Shown in pieces: positions 17,557-25,070 of a DNA stretch of 64,000 nucleotides. The DNA comes from Glycomyces luteolus (GTDB lineage: Bacteria; Actinomycetota; Actinomycetes; Mycobacteriales; Micromonosporaceae): the NCBI RefSeq assembly GCF_027622875.1, contig NZ_JAPZVP010000013.1, positions 1 to 64,000 on the forward strand, given 5' to 3'. Made by a program: the position numbers and the translations under genes. The notes beneath the pieces are model-generated. The model was not told where the DNA came from. It saw only the letters and a program-made list of their open reading frames with translations, and searched no databases. Position 1 is the stretch's first letter, and every line of letters starts with the position of its first letter.

Positions 17557-20500
17557 TCACGAACCGAGAACGGCCTCCACCAACTCATTCCAGTCCTGTT
17601 CCCTGCCGACGCCAGCCGCCTCGCCGAACGCCGCTTCGCCGAGGCGGTTCCGCGTGTCCTCCGCGATCCGCACCGCGTCGAACAGCGTCAGATCCACCGC
17701 CCCGCGCACCACGTCCGCCGCCGCCAGCAGCCGCACGGCCTCCACGTCCTTCCCCTGCCGCACCGCCAGATCCGCGATCCCGATCAGCGCCTGCGCGATC
17801 ATCGGCGGATACGACAGGCCCACACCCGCCGCGAGCGCCTCCCGCCGCAGACCCCTCGCCCGGTCCAGGTCATCGGTGAGATAACCGCTGAAGTCCAGCA
17901 CCGCGAACTGGATCCCGACCCCGTCATCGGCCGGGCGGGCCGCCACCGTCGACACCAGGTCGCGAGCCTCGTCCAGGTCCCCGCGCCAGCGCGCCAAGTG
18001 CGCCTTCGCGAACGTCAGCTCCGCGATCGTGCCCGGCCAGGAGATCCCGGCCGCGAGCGCTTCCGCCTGAGCGAGCGCCGATGCGCTGGCGCGCTCGTCG
18101 CCGTGCAGCCAGTACAGCTGGGCCTGGCGTGCCCGCGCGCTGATCACCTCTTCGGTGGAGCCGAGTTCGGCGAGCGCCGCGGCCGCTTCGTCGATCTGCT
18201 TGCAGGCCTTGGCGAACTCGCCGCGCGCGGCCGTCCGCTCGGCCAGGAAGCTGATGGCCGAGGAGACGCCCCAGCGGTCGCCGATGGCGCGGAACTCGGT
18301 GAGGGCCAGCTCCACATCACTGTCCACATCGGTCTCGTCGCTGCCGAGGACGAGCCGCAGGCGGCCGCGGGCGAGCCGCGCTTGCGCGCGCACCCAGGGG
18401 TCGGTGCCGGCCACGAGCGGGTCGAACGCGGCGAGGAAGTCCTTGGGGGCCTCCAGCATCCGCGCGAGCGGGGCGATGAAGGCGAGCATCTGGTGGCGGG
18501 AGCTGCTGCGCTCGGCCGCCGCGTTCGCGGTCTGGATCCACTCCTGCGCCTGGTACTGGTCGCCGCCGTACCCGGAGGTGAGGAACATGGCGACGATGGT
18601 GCCGCTCACGGCCCGGATGTCGTCAGGCACTTCGCCTTCGAGGGACCCGGCGGCGATGGCAAGCTCGGTGCCCTCGGCGCGGTGCCCGCTGAGGTACCAG
18701 TACCAGCCCGCGGCGCCGACGAGCCGCATCGCCTCGGCGGCCCAGCCGTCGCCGATCGCGGTGCGCAGCGCCGCGTTGATGTTGTCGTGCTCGGTTTCGA
18801 GCGCGGAGAGCCAGGTCAGCTGGTCGCTGCCGCGCAGGTGCGCGTCGGCGGCCTCGGTGAGTTCGGTGACGTAGGCGAGGTGCGCGCGGCGGGCGGCGGC
18901 CGGGTCGCCGTCCTCGGTGAGGCGCTGGGCCGCGTACTCGCGGATGGTGTTGAGCATCCGGTAGCGCGGCTCGCCATCGCCGTCGGCGCGCAGGAGCGAT
19001 TTCTCGGTGAGGGCGGTCAGCAGGTCGAGGGCGTATTCGCCATCGGGGCAGACCCGTTCGGCCGCTTCAAGGCTCACACCGCCGGTGAAGACGGAGAGGC
19101 GGCGCAGGAGTTCGCGTTCGGTCTCGCTGAGGAGGTCCCAGCTCCAGTCGACGACCGCGCGGAGGGTGCGGTGATGGGCCATCGCGGTGCGGCTGCCGCC
19201 GGTGAGGAGCTGGAAGCGGTCGTCGATGCGGTCGGCAAGCTGGGCGACGGACATGGTGCGCAGGCGGGCCGCGGCGAGTTCGATCGCGAGCGGCATCCCG
19301 TCGAGCGCCCGGCAGATGCGAGCCATAGTGGACAATGTGGCCTCGTCGCCGCCGATGTTGCGGCGCACGGCCTCGGCACGGTCGCGGAGCAGCCGCACGG
19401 CGGGGGAGGCGGCGGCCTCCTGCGCGCTCGCGCCCTCGGCGGGCAGCGCGAGCGGCTCGACCTGCCACAGCGCCTCGCCGGTGATGCCGAGCGGCTCACG
19501 GCTGGTCGCGATGATGCGCAGGCTCCGGGATTCGCCGAGGAGCCGGTCGGTGAACGCCGAGACCTCCTCGATCACGTGCTCGCAGTTGTCGAGGACGAGC
19601 AGCATCACGCGGTCGCGGATCGCGGCCACGAGCCGCTCCGTCGCGTCCCCGCCCGCCGCGCCCTGCTGGTCGCGCAGGCCGATCGCGGTCAGGACCGCTT
19701 GCGCCAGTTCGCTTTCGGCGTCGAGCGTTGCCAGCTCGACGAGCCACGCCCCGTCCGGCAGGTCGCCGAGCATCGACCGCGCGGTCTCGACCGCGAGCCG
19801 GGTCTTGCCCGCGCCGCCTTCGCCGTGGAGCGTGACGAGGCGGTGCCGGGACGCCAGGTCGGCGACGGCGGCGACGTCGTCCTCCTTGCCCACGAACGCG
19901 GTCAGCTCCGCGCGCAGGTTGGTGCGGCGGTTCTCGGTGCGGCCGCCGATCTCGCCGCGCAGCAGCGCGATGTTCAGGGCCGAGAGCTCCGCCGAGGGGT
20001 CCACGCCGAGTTCCTCGCCCAGCCGCTCAGCGAGCTGCTGGTAGGCGGTCAGGGCCTCTGCGCCGCGCCCGGCCTCGGCGAGCGCCCGCATCAGGGCCGC
20101 CACGAAGCCCTCCCGCATCGGGTACTTCGCGACCAGGTCGGTCAGCTCGGTGACGAGGTCCGCGCCGCGCCCCAGGCGCACCTCCGCGTCCACCCGGTCG
20201 CCCAGCACCGAGACGTACCGCTCGTTCAGACCCACGACCACGGCGTCGAACGCCTTGCTGCCCAACAGGGAGATGCCCTCCATGGCGGTGCCGCGCCACA
20301 GGCCCAAGGCCTCGCGCAGCAGCTCGGCCTTCTCGGCGTCCTCCGCGTTGCGGGCCTTCGCGACCATGGCCTCGAAGCGGCTCACGTCCACCGCATCGGG
20401 CTCCACGGCGAGCAGGTACCCGCCGGCTTTCGACTCGACCGCGCCCTTCGGCAGGGCCTTGCGCAGGCGGGACACCAAGACCTGCAAGGCGTTCGCCTCA

Positions 20501-20670
20501 TCGGAGGGCGGCTCCTCGCCCCAGATCCAGTCGACCAGCCGCGTCCGCGGCACGATCCGGCCCGGCTCCAGCGCCAGCGCCGCGAGCAGCGCCCGCGAGC
20601 GCGCACCGGGGACCTCGAGGGTCTCGTCGCCTACGTGCACATGGAACGCGCCGAGCAATCCGATTCTCAC
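17557..20670 (-). CDS. SARP/AfsR-like transcriptional regulator with BTAD and NB-ARC domains
   Basis: The protein of about 1037 residues has the AfsR-like architecture. The N-terminal winged-helix DNA-binding domain (VRIGLLGAFHV to RLRKALP, residues 1-95) is followed by the bacterial transcriptional activation domain (VDVSRFEAMV to GVDPSAELSALN), and an NB-ARC ATPase with P-loop GEGGAGKTRLA near 285, VLLVLDNCEHV-type Walker B and IIATSREPLGI. A long helical, TPR-like C-terminus follows. Such proteins switch on secondary metabolism or stress genes. GTG 20670 fits the family start; ATG 20706 is an alternative. No biosynthetic cluster adjoins it here. Confidence 0.9.
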   Translation of the reverse strand: MRIGLLGAFHVHVGDETLEVPGARSRALLAALALEPGRIVPRTRLVDWIWGEEPPSDEANALQVLVSRLRKALPKGAVESKAGGYLLAVEPDAVDVSRFEAMVAKARNAEDAEKAELLREALGLWRGTAMEGISLLGSKAFDAVVVGLNERYVSVLGDRVDAEVRLGRGADLVTELTDLVAKYPMREGFVAALMRALAEAGRGAEALTAYQQLAERLGEELGVDPSAELSALNIALLRGEIGGRTENRRTNLRAELTAFVGKEDDVAAVADLASRHRLVTLHGEGGAGKTRLAVETARSMLGDLPDGAWLVELATLDAESELAQAVLTAIGLRDQQGAAGGDATERLVAAIRDRVMLLVLDNCEHVIEEVSAFTDRLLGESRSLRIIATSREPLGITGEALWQVEPLALPAEGASAQEAAASPAVRLLRDRAEAVRRNIGGDEATLSTMARICRALDGMPLAIELAAARLRTMSVAQLADRIDDRFQLLTGGSRTAMAHHRTLRAVVDWSWDLLSETERELLRRLSVFTGGVSLEAAERVCPDGEYALDLLTALTEKSLLRADGDGEPRYRMLNTIREYAAQRLTEDGDPAAARRAHLAYVTELTEAADAHLRGSDQLTWLSALETEHDNINAALRTAIGDGWAAEAMRLVGAAGWYWYLSGHRAEGTELAIAAGSLEGEVPDDIRAVSGTIVAMFLTSGYGGDQYQAQEWIQTANAAAERSSSRHQMLAFIAPLARMLEAPKDFLAAFDPLVAGTDPWVRAQARLARGRLRLVLGSDETDVDSDVELALTEFRAIGDRWGVSSAISFLAERTAARGEFAKACKQIDEAAAALAELGSTEEVISARARQAQLYWLHGDERASASALAQAEALAAGISWPGTIAELTFAKAHLARWRGDLDEARDLVSTVAARPADDGVGIQFAVLDFSGYLTDDLDRARGLRREALAAGVGLSYPPMIAQALIGIADLAVRQGKDVEAVRLLAAADVVRGAVDLTLFDAVRIAEDTRNRLGEAAFGEAAGVGREQDWNELVEAVLGS

Positions 20671-20822
20671 CGCCTCATCTTGCCGCACCCGCGCCCATTG
20701 ATACAACGTCGCTACATTCGAACCGATCGCGAGAAAGACCGGCCCGGAGCGAATCCTTTGCGCCGATGCCCGCCTCTCTTATCCGTCCGGTCAGATGGGC
20801 CGGTCCAGAGATGGAGGTCGAC

Positions 20823-20915
20823 ATGGTCATCGGTATCGCAATCGGGGTCCTGGTGCTGCTCATGGGCATGTGCAGCATCGTGGTGCTGCGGAGGAGGGCG
20901 AGAGCGCGTGGCTGA
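20823..20915 (+). CDS. 30-residue single-span membrane micropeptide
   Basis: ATG 20823 behind GGAGG at 20813-20817 opens a 30-codon frame: VIGIAIGVLVLLMGMCSIVV forms one hydrophobic helix, followed by a basic tail LRRRARARG. An in-frame ATG at 20811 would add four residues. Its last 8 bases overlap the GTG start of the ECF sigma factor, so the two are likely translationally coupled. I know no named family. The RBS, the helix-plus-basic-tail design and the coupling argue that it is real. Confidence 0.5.
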   Translation: MVIGIAIGVLVLLMGMCSIVVLRRRARARG

Positions 20916-21459
20916 GACGAGTTGGCCGGGCGAGGCGCTGATCGCCGCCGCGCAGGACGGGGACAGCCGGGCGATCACCGCGCTCGTCTCGGGCTCGCAC
21001 CCGCACGTGCGGCGGTTCGCGCATTCGCTCTGCACCACACCGCAGGACGCGGAGGACGCGGCGCAGGAGGCGCTCATCATCCTGTACCGCAAGATCGGGA
21101 TGCTGCGCGCCACCGGGGCGCTCGCGGCGTGGATGTTCCGCATCGTGCGCAACGAATGCGTGCGCCGCGCCCGGCTCGCCCTGCGCCACCGCGGCCCGCT
21201 CCCCGAGCGGGCCGCACCGTCGGCCGAGGAGGAGGCGCTGCAGCTCCTGGAGGCCGGGATCGTCGCCGACGTGATCGCCTCCCTGCCCTCCGAGCAGCGC
21301 CGGGTGCTCATCATGCGCGACGTCCAGGGCTGCAGCGGCCGCATGACCGCCGACGCCCTCGGTATCAGCACGGCCGCCATGAAGTCGCGGCTGCACCGCG
21401 CCCGCGCTGCGGTCCAGGAAGGCCTGCACCGCACCGAGGGGGACTGCCATGGCGGGTAG
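20908..21459 (+). CDS. ECF-type RNA polymerase sigma factor
   Basis: The 183-residue protein has sigma region 2 (DAEDAAQEALIILYRKIG then AAWMFRIVRNECVRRAR) and region 4 (VIASLPSEQRRVLIMRDVQG, ADALGISTAAMKSRLHRARA). Region 3 is absent, as usual for ECF sigma factors. GTG 20908 overlaps the end of the membrane micropeptide, and its own end overlaps the start of the 83-residue membrane protein at 21449. No classical anti-sigma factor with a zinc motif is adjacent, so one of these two small membrane proteins may control it (inference). Confidence 0.88.
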   Translation: MAETSWPGEALIAAAQDGDSRAITALVSGSHPHVRRFAHSLCTTPQDAEDAAQEALIILYRKIGMLRATGALAAWMFRIVRNECVRRARLALRHRGPLPERAAPSAEEEALQLLEAGIVADVIASLPSEQRRVLIMRDVQGCSGRMTADALGISTAAMKSRLHRARAAVQEGLHRTEGDCHGG

Positions 21460-21700
21460 CGGGAGCTTCGCGAGCGAGTCCGTGCCGCGCCACCTCATCC
21501 GCGGCGTGCTCGGCTTCGGCGCCATGATCGCCGCGGTAGCGCTGCTGCCGGTGTTCGGCTGGCCGGCCCTGGCCCTCATCGCGGTCGGCATGCTCGCCCT
21601 GCGCGGCTGCCCGGTCTGCTGGATCCTCGGCCTGATCGAGACGGTCTCCCGGGGCCGCCTCCAACGCGAATGCGCCGACGGCGCCTGCCGACTGCGCTAG
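21449..21700 (+). CDS. Small membrane protein, YgaP/DUF2892-like
   Basis: The 83-residue protein has two transmembrane segments (IRGVLGFGAMIAAVALLPVF and WPALALIAVGMLAL) followed by RGCPVCWILGLI and a polar tail with two more Cys (RECADGACRLR). The two-helix layout with a GCPxC motif resembles YgaP-type/DUF2892 inner-membrane domains. The four cysteines could be redox-active or bind metal. Its start overlaps the sigma factor by 11 bp, indicating coupled translation, and a terminator follows directly. Confidence 0.75.
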   Translation: MAGSGSFASESVPRHLIRGVLGFGAMIAAVALLPVFGWPALALIAVGMLALRGCPVCWILGLIETVSRGRLQRECADGACRLR

Positions 21701-21717
21701 CCCCCGGGCACGAGAAA

Positions 21718-21746
21718 GGCGGCCATCGCATGATGGCCGCCTTCTT
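21718..21746 (+). terminator. Rho-independent terminator after the sigma operon
   Basis: GGCGGCCATC, loop GCAT, GATGGCCGCC, then TTCTT: a 10-bp perfect stem with a short T-rich tail, 17 bp after the stop at 21700. Confidence 0.8.
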
Positions 21747-21750
21747 CATG

Positions 21751-21823
21751 TGGAGCCTAGGAGAATCGAACTCCTAACCCCCTGCTTGCAAAGCAGGTGC
21801 TCTGCCAATTGAGCTAAGGCCCC
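21751..21823 (-). tRNA. tRNA-Ala (TGC anticodon)
   Basis: The 73-nt gene folds into a full cloverleaf on the minus strand: acceptor GGGGCCT pairs with AGGCTCC (one G-U), D-loop TAGCTCAATTGGCAGAGC, anticodon loop CTTTGCAAG with TGC, T-loop GTTCGATTC. The genome does not encode CCA here. It sits near tRNA-Ile downstream of gyrA, as usual in actinobacteria. Confidence 0.95.
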
Positions 21824-21937
21824 TCGGTCAGTCGCGCGGACTGAACCCTACGAGACTGGACCTCTCCAAGTATCGCCGTAGCGCTTACTGCCACAGCGAG
21901 GATACCCGGATCGCAGTGAACTGGCTAACGCGATTCG

Positions 21938-22069
21938 CTAGCGCACGTCTTCCGCGGAGGTGGTGGCCTCGTGCCACAGGGTGCGGTCGTCGTTGATCGA
22001 CTTGACCTTCTTGGCCACGACGAACGCGACCGTTGCCACGCCGGCGACGATCAGGATCTTCTTCCACAT
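21938..22069 (-). CDS. DLW-39 family small protein
   Basis: The 43-residue peptide MWKKILIVAGVATVAFVVAK has one N-terminal membrane helix, a short Lys-rich linker and the C-terminal motif RTLWHEATT. This is the pattern of the DLW-39 family, tiny actinobacterial membrane proteins regularly found beside the gyrA/tRNA-Ile/tRNA-Ala locus. Function unknown. An upstream ATG at 22144 gives a longer frame without homology; 22069 is the family start. Confidence 0.85.
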   Translation of the reverse strand: MWKKILIVAGVATVAFVVAKKVKSINDDRTLWHEATTSAEDVR

Positions 22070-22183
22070 GGACCCAGGCCCCCATATCAGAGATTGCCGC
22101 GTACAGCAACACCGTGATCGGTATTGCGCGATGCGCCTCAGCATAGCGAACCGCGCCCCGCCCGGCCGCCGGGCCGGTGCCTG

Positions 22184-22774
22184 TCAGTAGAGGATGTCCG
22201 GGGTCTCGGCGCGGGCGCCGTCGAAGAAGGTCTTGGCGGCCGCACGGGCGCTCTCGTCGCGGTCGACGTCGCCGGGGCGGGAGCCGTAGCCGAGGAGCAC
22301 GCCCCGCCAGTCCATCTTCAGGTACTCGGCGGTCAGGCGCAGCGTACCGGCGAGCGGCACGGCCGCGGCCGGGTCGTGGTCGCCGCGGACGGTGACGCCC
22401 CACAGGCGCCGACCCGCCATGCGGGCCTTGAAGTCGAGGCCGGGGACGCGCAGCCAGCCCGACCAGTGGTCGAGGTAGTTCTTCACCGGCCCGCTCACCG
22501 AGTACCAGTACAGGGGCGAGGCGATCACGATGTCCGTGGCGGCGAGGGTCGCGTCCTGCACGATCTGCTCGGCGCCCTCGGCGAAGGGCGTGATGCCGTC
22601 CCCGGTGTGGCGGCGGTCCGTGAACGGCGGCAGGCCCAGCTCGCCCAGGTGGATCCAGCGCTGCGAGGTCCCCGGAGCGAGGTGCTCGGCGGCGGCGCGG
22701 GCGAGGGCCTCGGTGTTGCCGCCGGTGCGGGCGGAGCCGAGGAGGAACAGGAACGAGCGGGGCGCGGCGGTCAT
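22184..22774 (-). CDS. NADPH-dependent FMN reductase family protein
   Basis: The 196-residue flavodoxin-like protein has the phosphate-binding loop LLGSARTGGNTEALAR at its N-terminus and the flavin-contacting segment DIVIASPLYWYSVSGPVKNYLDHW in the middle. Such enzymes reduce FMN or quinones with NAD(P)H. ATG 22774 is preferred over an upstream ATG at 22813. It stands between DLW-39 and a strong terminator on the same strand. Confidence 0.85.
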   Translation of the reverse strand: MTAAPRSFLFLLGSARTGGNTEALARAAAEHLAPGTSQRWIHLGELGLPPFTDRRHTGDGITPFAEGAEQIVQDATLAATDIVIASPLYWYSVSGPVKNYLDHWSGWLRVPGLDFKARMAGRRLWGVTVRGDHDPAAAVPLAGTLRLTAEYLKMDWRGVLLGYGSRPGDVDRDESARAAAKTFFDGARAETPDILY

Positions 22775-22864
22775 GGCGGGCTGCTTTCTCAGGGGGAACG
22801 CTGACAGGTCCAAGGCCGAGGGGCGGCCCGCCTATTCCGCGCCGCGATGCGGGCCACAGGCATG

Positions 22865-22891
22865 AAAAAACCCGCCGGTGAACGGCGGGTT
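22865..22891 (-). terminator. Terminator of the ancestral tRNA-Ile transcript
   Basis: On the minus strand AACCCGCCG, loop, CGGCGGGTT is followed by TTTTTT: a textbook intrinsic terminator. It directly follows the displaced tRNA-Ile 3' fragment, consistent with its being the original tRNA-Ile terminator before the islet inserted. Confidence 0.85.
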
Positions 22892-22894
22892 GTT

Positions 22895-22938
22895 GGTGGG
22901 CGTGCCAAGACTCGAACTTGGGACCTTCGAGTTATCAG
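22895..22938 (-). repeat. tRNA-Ile 3' fragment (putative att site copy)
   Basis: Matches 24835-24878 at 43 of 44 positions (G for A at the position equivalent to 24844), then diverges abruptly. It covers the acceptor 3' strand, T-arm and part of the anticodon arm of tRNA-Ile but lacks the 5' half, so it is not a functional tRNA. Confidence 0.8.
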
Positions 22939-23046
22939 AACTCACTTCTTATACTCGTCTACCTGGCTATATGCCTCTTGAACTGGGCAACTACTTCGCA
23001 GGGCCGCTCATCACCGATCATCCGAAGACATGCGAGCACAGGCCAG

Positions 23047-23061
23047 TGCCTCAAATCTGCC
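23047..23061 (+). repeat. Islet internal repeat, copy 1
   Basis: TGCCTCAAATCTGCC, identical to 24746-24760. Read on the other strand it contains GATTTGAGGCA, which occurs twice in tandem at the second locus. Possible integrase arm-binding sites or the 3' tail of a lost integrase gene. Confidence 0.55.
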
Positions 23062-23177
23062 CCAACAAATATCCACAAAGGATATAAATCCTGAGGCCGG
23101 ATTCTTGAACGCCGTTCCGGGCGTACCAGGACGGCGAAGACCAGCGGGCCACCAGAACGGCGTCTGCTGGTCGGTGG

Positions 23178-24173
23178 TCAGCAGACTGCCGGTTCGACGG
23201 TGAGAGTTCCCGCGGCCGTGTCGAGGGTGGCCTGGGTGCCGAGCGGCATCGACGGGTAACGGCCGTGCCCGATCGGCAAACCGCCGAGGACGGGGACACC
23301 CAGGCGGGCCAGATGGTCACGCAGGACATCCGTGATCTCCCAACCACCCTGGGTCGGGTCACTTGCGATGTCCTCGAAGCCGAGGAACTGGCCCAGCGCG
23401 ACCCAGCGCAGACCATCGAGCGATCCCGAACGCGCCAGTTGGGTGAGCGCCCGGTCGACTTCGCCCAGGCCGGTGCCCTTCTGGTGTTCGAGGAAGAGGA
23501 TCGCCCCTTCAAGGCTCGGCAGGCCGGCCCCCGCTTCGGTGCGAACCGCGTCGAGATTGCCGCCGATCAGCACGCCAGTCGCGGTGCCCTCGACCGTGAC
23601 TTCCGCCGTAGCCTCATCAGCGTCCTGGTGGAGGACGATCGGATCAGTGGTCATCAGCGCGCGTCGCAGCGACTCGGCCCAGACCGCCCCTTCGTCACTC
23701 GGGTTGGGGTATGGCCCGTGCAGGCCAGCCAGCCGGCATTGGTTCCAGAGCGCGAGGTGGAGGTGGGTGATGTCGCTGAATCCGACCACCGGCTTGGGGT
23801 CGTGCCGCGCCGCCTCGACGTCGAGACCGGCGACGATCCGGTAGGTGCCCTTACCGCCCATGGCGGCGAAGACGGCGCGCACACCGGGGTCGCGAAGCGC
23901 GGAGTTCAGATCGGCGGCACGGTCCGCGTCGCGTCCGGCCATGTAGCCCCACTGGTCGAAGACATGCTCGCCGAGCTCGACCTGAAGACCCCAGGAAGTG
24001 AGCACCTCAACGCCACGGGCGACGTGCTCACGGTCTGGTGTACAGGCCGGAGCGACGATCCGCACGCGGTCCCCGCTGTTCAGCCGCGGCGATCGGAGAG
24101 TCGCGCGTCGGCGGGGTCGGCGTCGGGGTACTGCTGCTCGACCAGATCCCAGTCTTTGCGGCGAAGCCGCCAT
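23178..24173 (-). CDS. S66 family LD-carboxypeptidase-like protein
   Basis: The protein has the peptidase S66 (LdcA/MccF) layout: GDRVRIVAPA near the start, VRAVFAAMGGKGTYRI (nucleophile-elbow region), PVVGFSDITHLHLALW, LHGPYPN, GVLIGGNLDAV, and the C-terminal GLPIGHG. LdcA enzymes trim the terminal D-Ala from tetrapeptides of peptidoglycan; MccF enzymes inactivate microcin C-like compounds. Where the family usually has a nucleophilic Ser after GGxG, this protein has Thr (GGKGTY), so activity is uncertain. The start is unclear: the first ATG (24173) gives a 94-bp overlap with the upstream gene and an Arg-rich, non-homologous leader. It is carried on the tRNA-Ile islet. Confidence 0.78.
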   Translation of the reverse strand: MAASPQRLGSGRAAVPRRRPRRRATLRSPRLNSGDRVRIVAPACTPDREHVARGVEVLTSWGLQVELGEHVFDQWGYMAGRDADRAADLNSALRDPGVRAVFAAMGGKGTYRIVAGLDVEAARHDPKPVVGFSDITHLHLALWNQCRLAGLHGPYPNPSDEGAVWAESLRRALMTTDPIVLHQDADEATAEVTVEGTATGVLIGGNLDAVRTEAGAGLPSLEGAILFLEHQKGTGLGEVDRALTQLARSGSLDGLRWVALGQFLGFEDIASDPTQGGWEITDVLRDHLARLGVPVLGGLPIGHGRYPSMPLGTQATLDTAAGTLTVEPAVC

Positions 24174-24514
24174 CTGGCGATCTCGGTCTTCTCGATGGTT
24201 CCGTCAGGCAGCTGGATGCAGAGGCAGTTCTTAGCGATCACGAACCGTTGGCCCTGCCTCAGCCGCTTGAGCTCGTGGAAACGCCCGTTGCTCTGGCGAC
24301 GCGCCAGACCGCGGGAGTCGATACGGGTGACCGAATGTGCAACGCCGAACGCGCCGATGGCAGCGCCGACCCCGAACGTGACCGCAGTCAAGCCGAGCAT
24401 CCAGAAGTTGACCAGGCTTCCCTCGCCGAGGCGGATCACCGAGACCGCGGGGATGGCTCCGAAGATCGAGCCGACGATGAGGATCATGCGGTTGGAGTAT
24501 TTGACTATCAACAC
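24080..24514 (-). CDS. Small two-helix membrane protein of unknown function
   Basis: About 144 residues from GTG 24514 (AAAGG upstream; a longer frame to 24667 has no visible homology). Two hydrophobic segments (MILIVGSIFGAIPAVSVI and WMLGLTAVTFGVGAAIGAFG) are followed by a soluble, basic C-terminal half (RGLARRQSNGRFHELKRLRQ, FVIAKNCLCIQLPDG, then EIARWRLRRKDWDLVEQQYP). It resembles phage- or plasmid-type small membrane proteins with a PH-like tail, but I cannot name a family. It is the first gene of the islet operon and precedes the S66 peptidase. Confidence 0.6.
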   Translation of the reverse strand: MLIVKYSNRMILIVGSIFGAIPAVSVIRLGEGSLVNFWMLGLTAVTFGVGAAIGAFGVAHSVTRIDSRGLARRQSNGRFHELKRLRQGQRFVIAKNCLCIQLPDGTIEKTEIARWRLRRKDWDLVEQQYPDADPADARLSDRRG

Positions 24515-24745
24515 TGAGGGCCTTTCATCTTTTGAACCCCATCTTGCCGCAAGCCTCGTGCCGGTGGAGGCCAGGCGTGAGCAGAGCTCAACGATGTCGG
24601 CGCGTGGGACGGAACCTCCGGGGCGGGCGTAGCCCCCGCCCGAAACCTCCCGCAATATGGGAGACATCGATGAATGTTGTGACCTTGGAGTTATTTTCCC
24701 TTGGGGCGCAAGAACACTCGTGACCTGCGGGTTTCCTCTAGGAGA

Positions 24746-24760
24746 TGCCTCAAATCTGCC
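24746..24760 (+). repeat. Islet internal repeat, copy 2
   Basis: TGCCTCAAATCTGCC, identical to 23047-23061, followed at once by a second partial unit (TCAAATCCAGGCC). The rest of 24515-24836 holds no gene, only this repeat and the tRNA-Ile terminator. Confidence 0.55.
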
Positions 24761-24794
24761 TCAAATCCAGGCCCACAAGATCCTGAATAGACAG

Positions 24795-24830
24795 AAATCC
24801 CAGCTCGGCACATGGCCTGAGCTGGGATTT
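24795..24830 (-). terminator. Terminator downstream of tRNA-Ile
   Basis: AAATCCCAGCTC and GAGCTGGGATTT form a 12-bp perfect stem around a 12-nt loop, 6 bp beyond the 3' end of tRNA-Ile. A-T flanks make it bidirectional. Confidence 0.8.
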
Positions 24831-24836
24831 TACTGG

Positions 24837-24910
24837 TGGGCGTACCAAGACTCGAACTTGGGACCTTCGAGTTATCAGCTCGACGCTCTAACCACCTGAG
24901 CTATACGCCC
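24837..24910 (-). tRNA. tRNA-Ile (GAT anticodon)
   Basis: The 74-nt cloverleaf: acceptor GGGCGTA pairs with TACGCCC, D-loop TAGCTCAGGTGGTTAGAGC, anticodon loop CTGATAA with GAT, T-loop GTTCGAGTC, discriminator A. Its 3' 42 nt are duplicated at 22897-22938, marking it as the integration target of the neighbouring islet. Confidence 0.96.
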
Positions 24911-25023
24911 TTATAGGTTGCGGCCTTATCGGCAGCGCTGAGAAAGATTACCTCATCCCTGAACGATCCGCCGAACAGGCCCCCTGTCGTAAGGGACGGC
25001 CGTCACTAGGCGGAATCGGGACG

Positions 25024-25059
25024 GCGAATGCCCGCGACCGGGAGGCCGCGGGCATTCGC
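25024..25059 (-). terminator. Hairpin after the gyrase operon
   Basis: GCGAATGCCCGCG and CGCGGGCATTCGC form a 13-bp perfect stem just past the DUF3566 stop (25071). There is no clear T-run, as is common for actinobacterial terminators. Confidence 0.6.
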
Positions 25060-25070
25060 TTCGCTTGTCG

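Larger units (their letters stand above)
22895..24878. mobile_element. Integrase-less islet inserted at the 3' end of tRNA-Ile
   Basis: A 44-bp direct repeat of the tRNA-Ile 3' end (one mismatch) occurs at 22895-22938 and again within the intact tRNA at 24835-24878, 1940 bp apart. This is the footprint left by tyrosine-recombinase integration into a tRNA gene: the tRNA is rebuilt at one end and a partial copy is left at the other. Inside are an S66 peptidase gene, a small membrane protein gene and a pair of TGCCTCAAATCTGCC repeats near the ends. No integrase is present, so this is a remnant or a satellite mobilised in trans. Confidence 0.65.

Noticed and set aside
17998-20907. Long plus-strand open frame leading into the ECF sigma gene
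   Set aside because: Antisense to the SARP regulator; only the last 552 bp (from GTG 20908) show sigma-factor homology.
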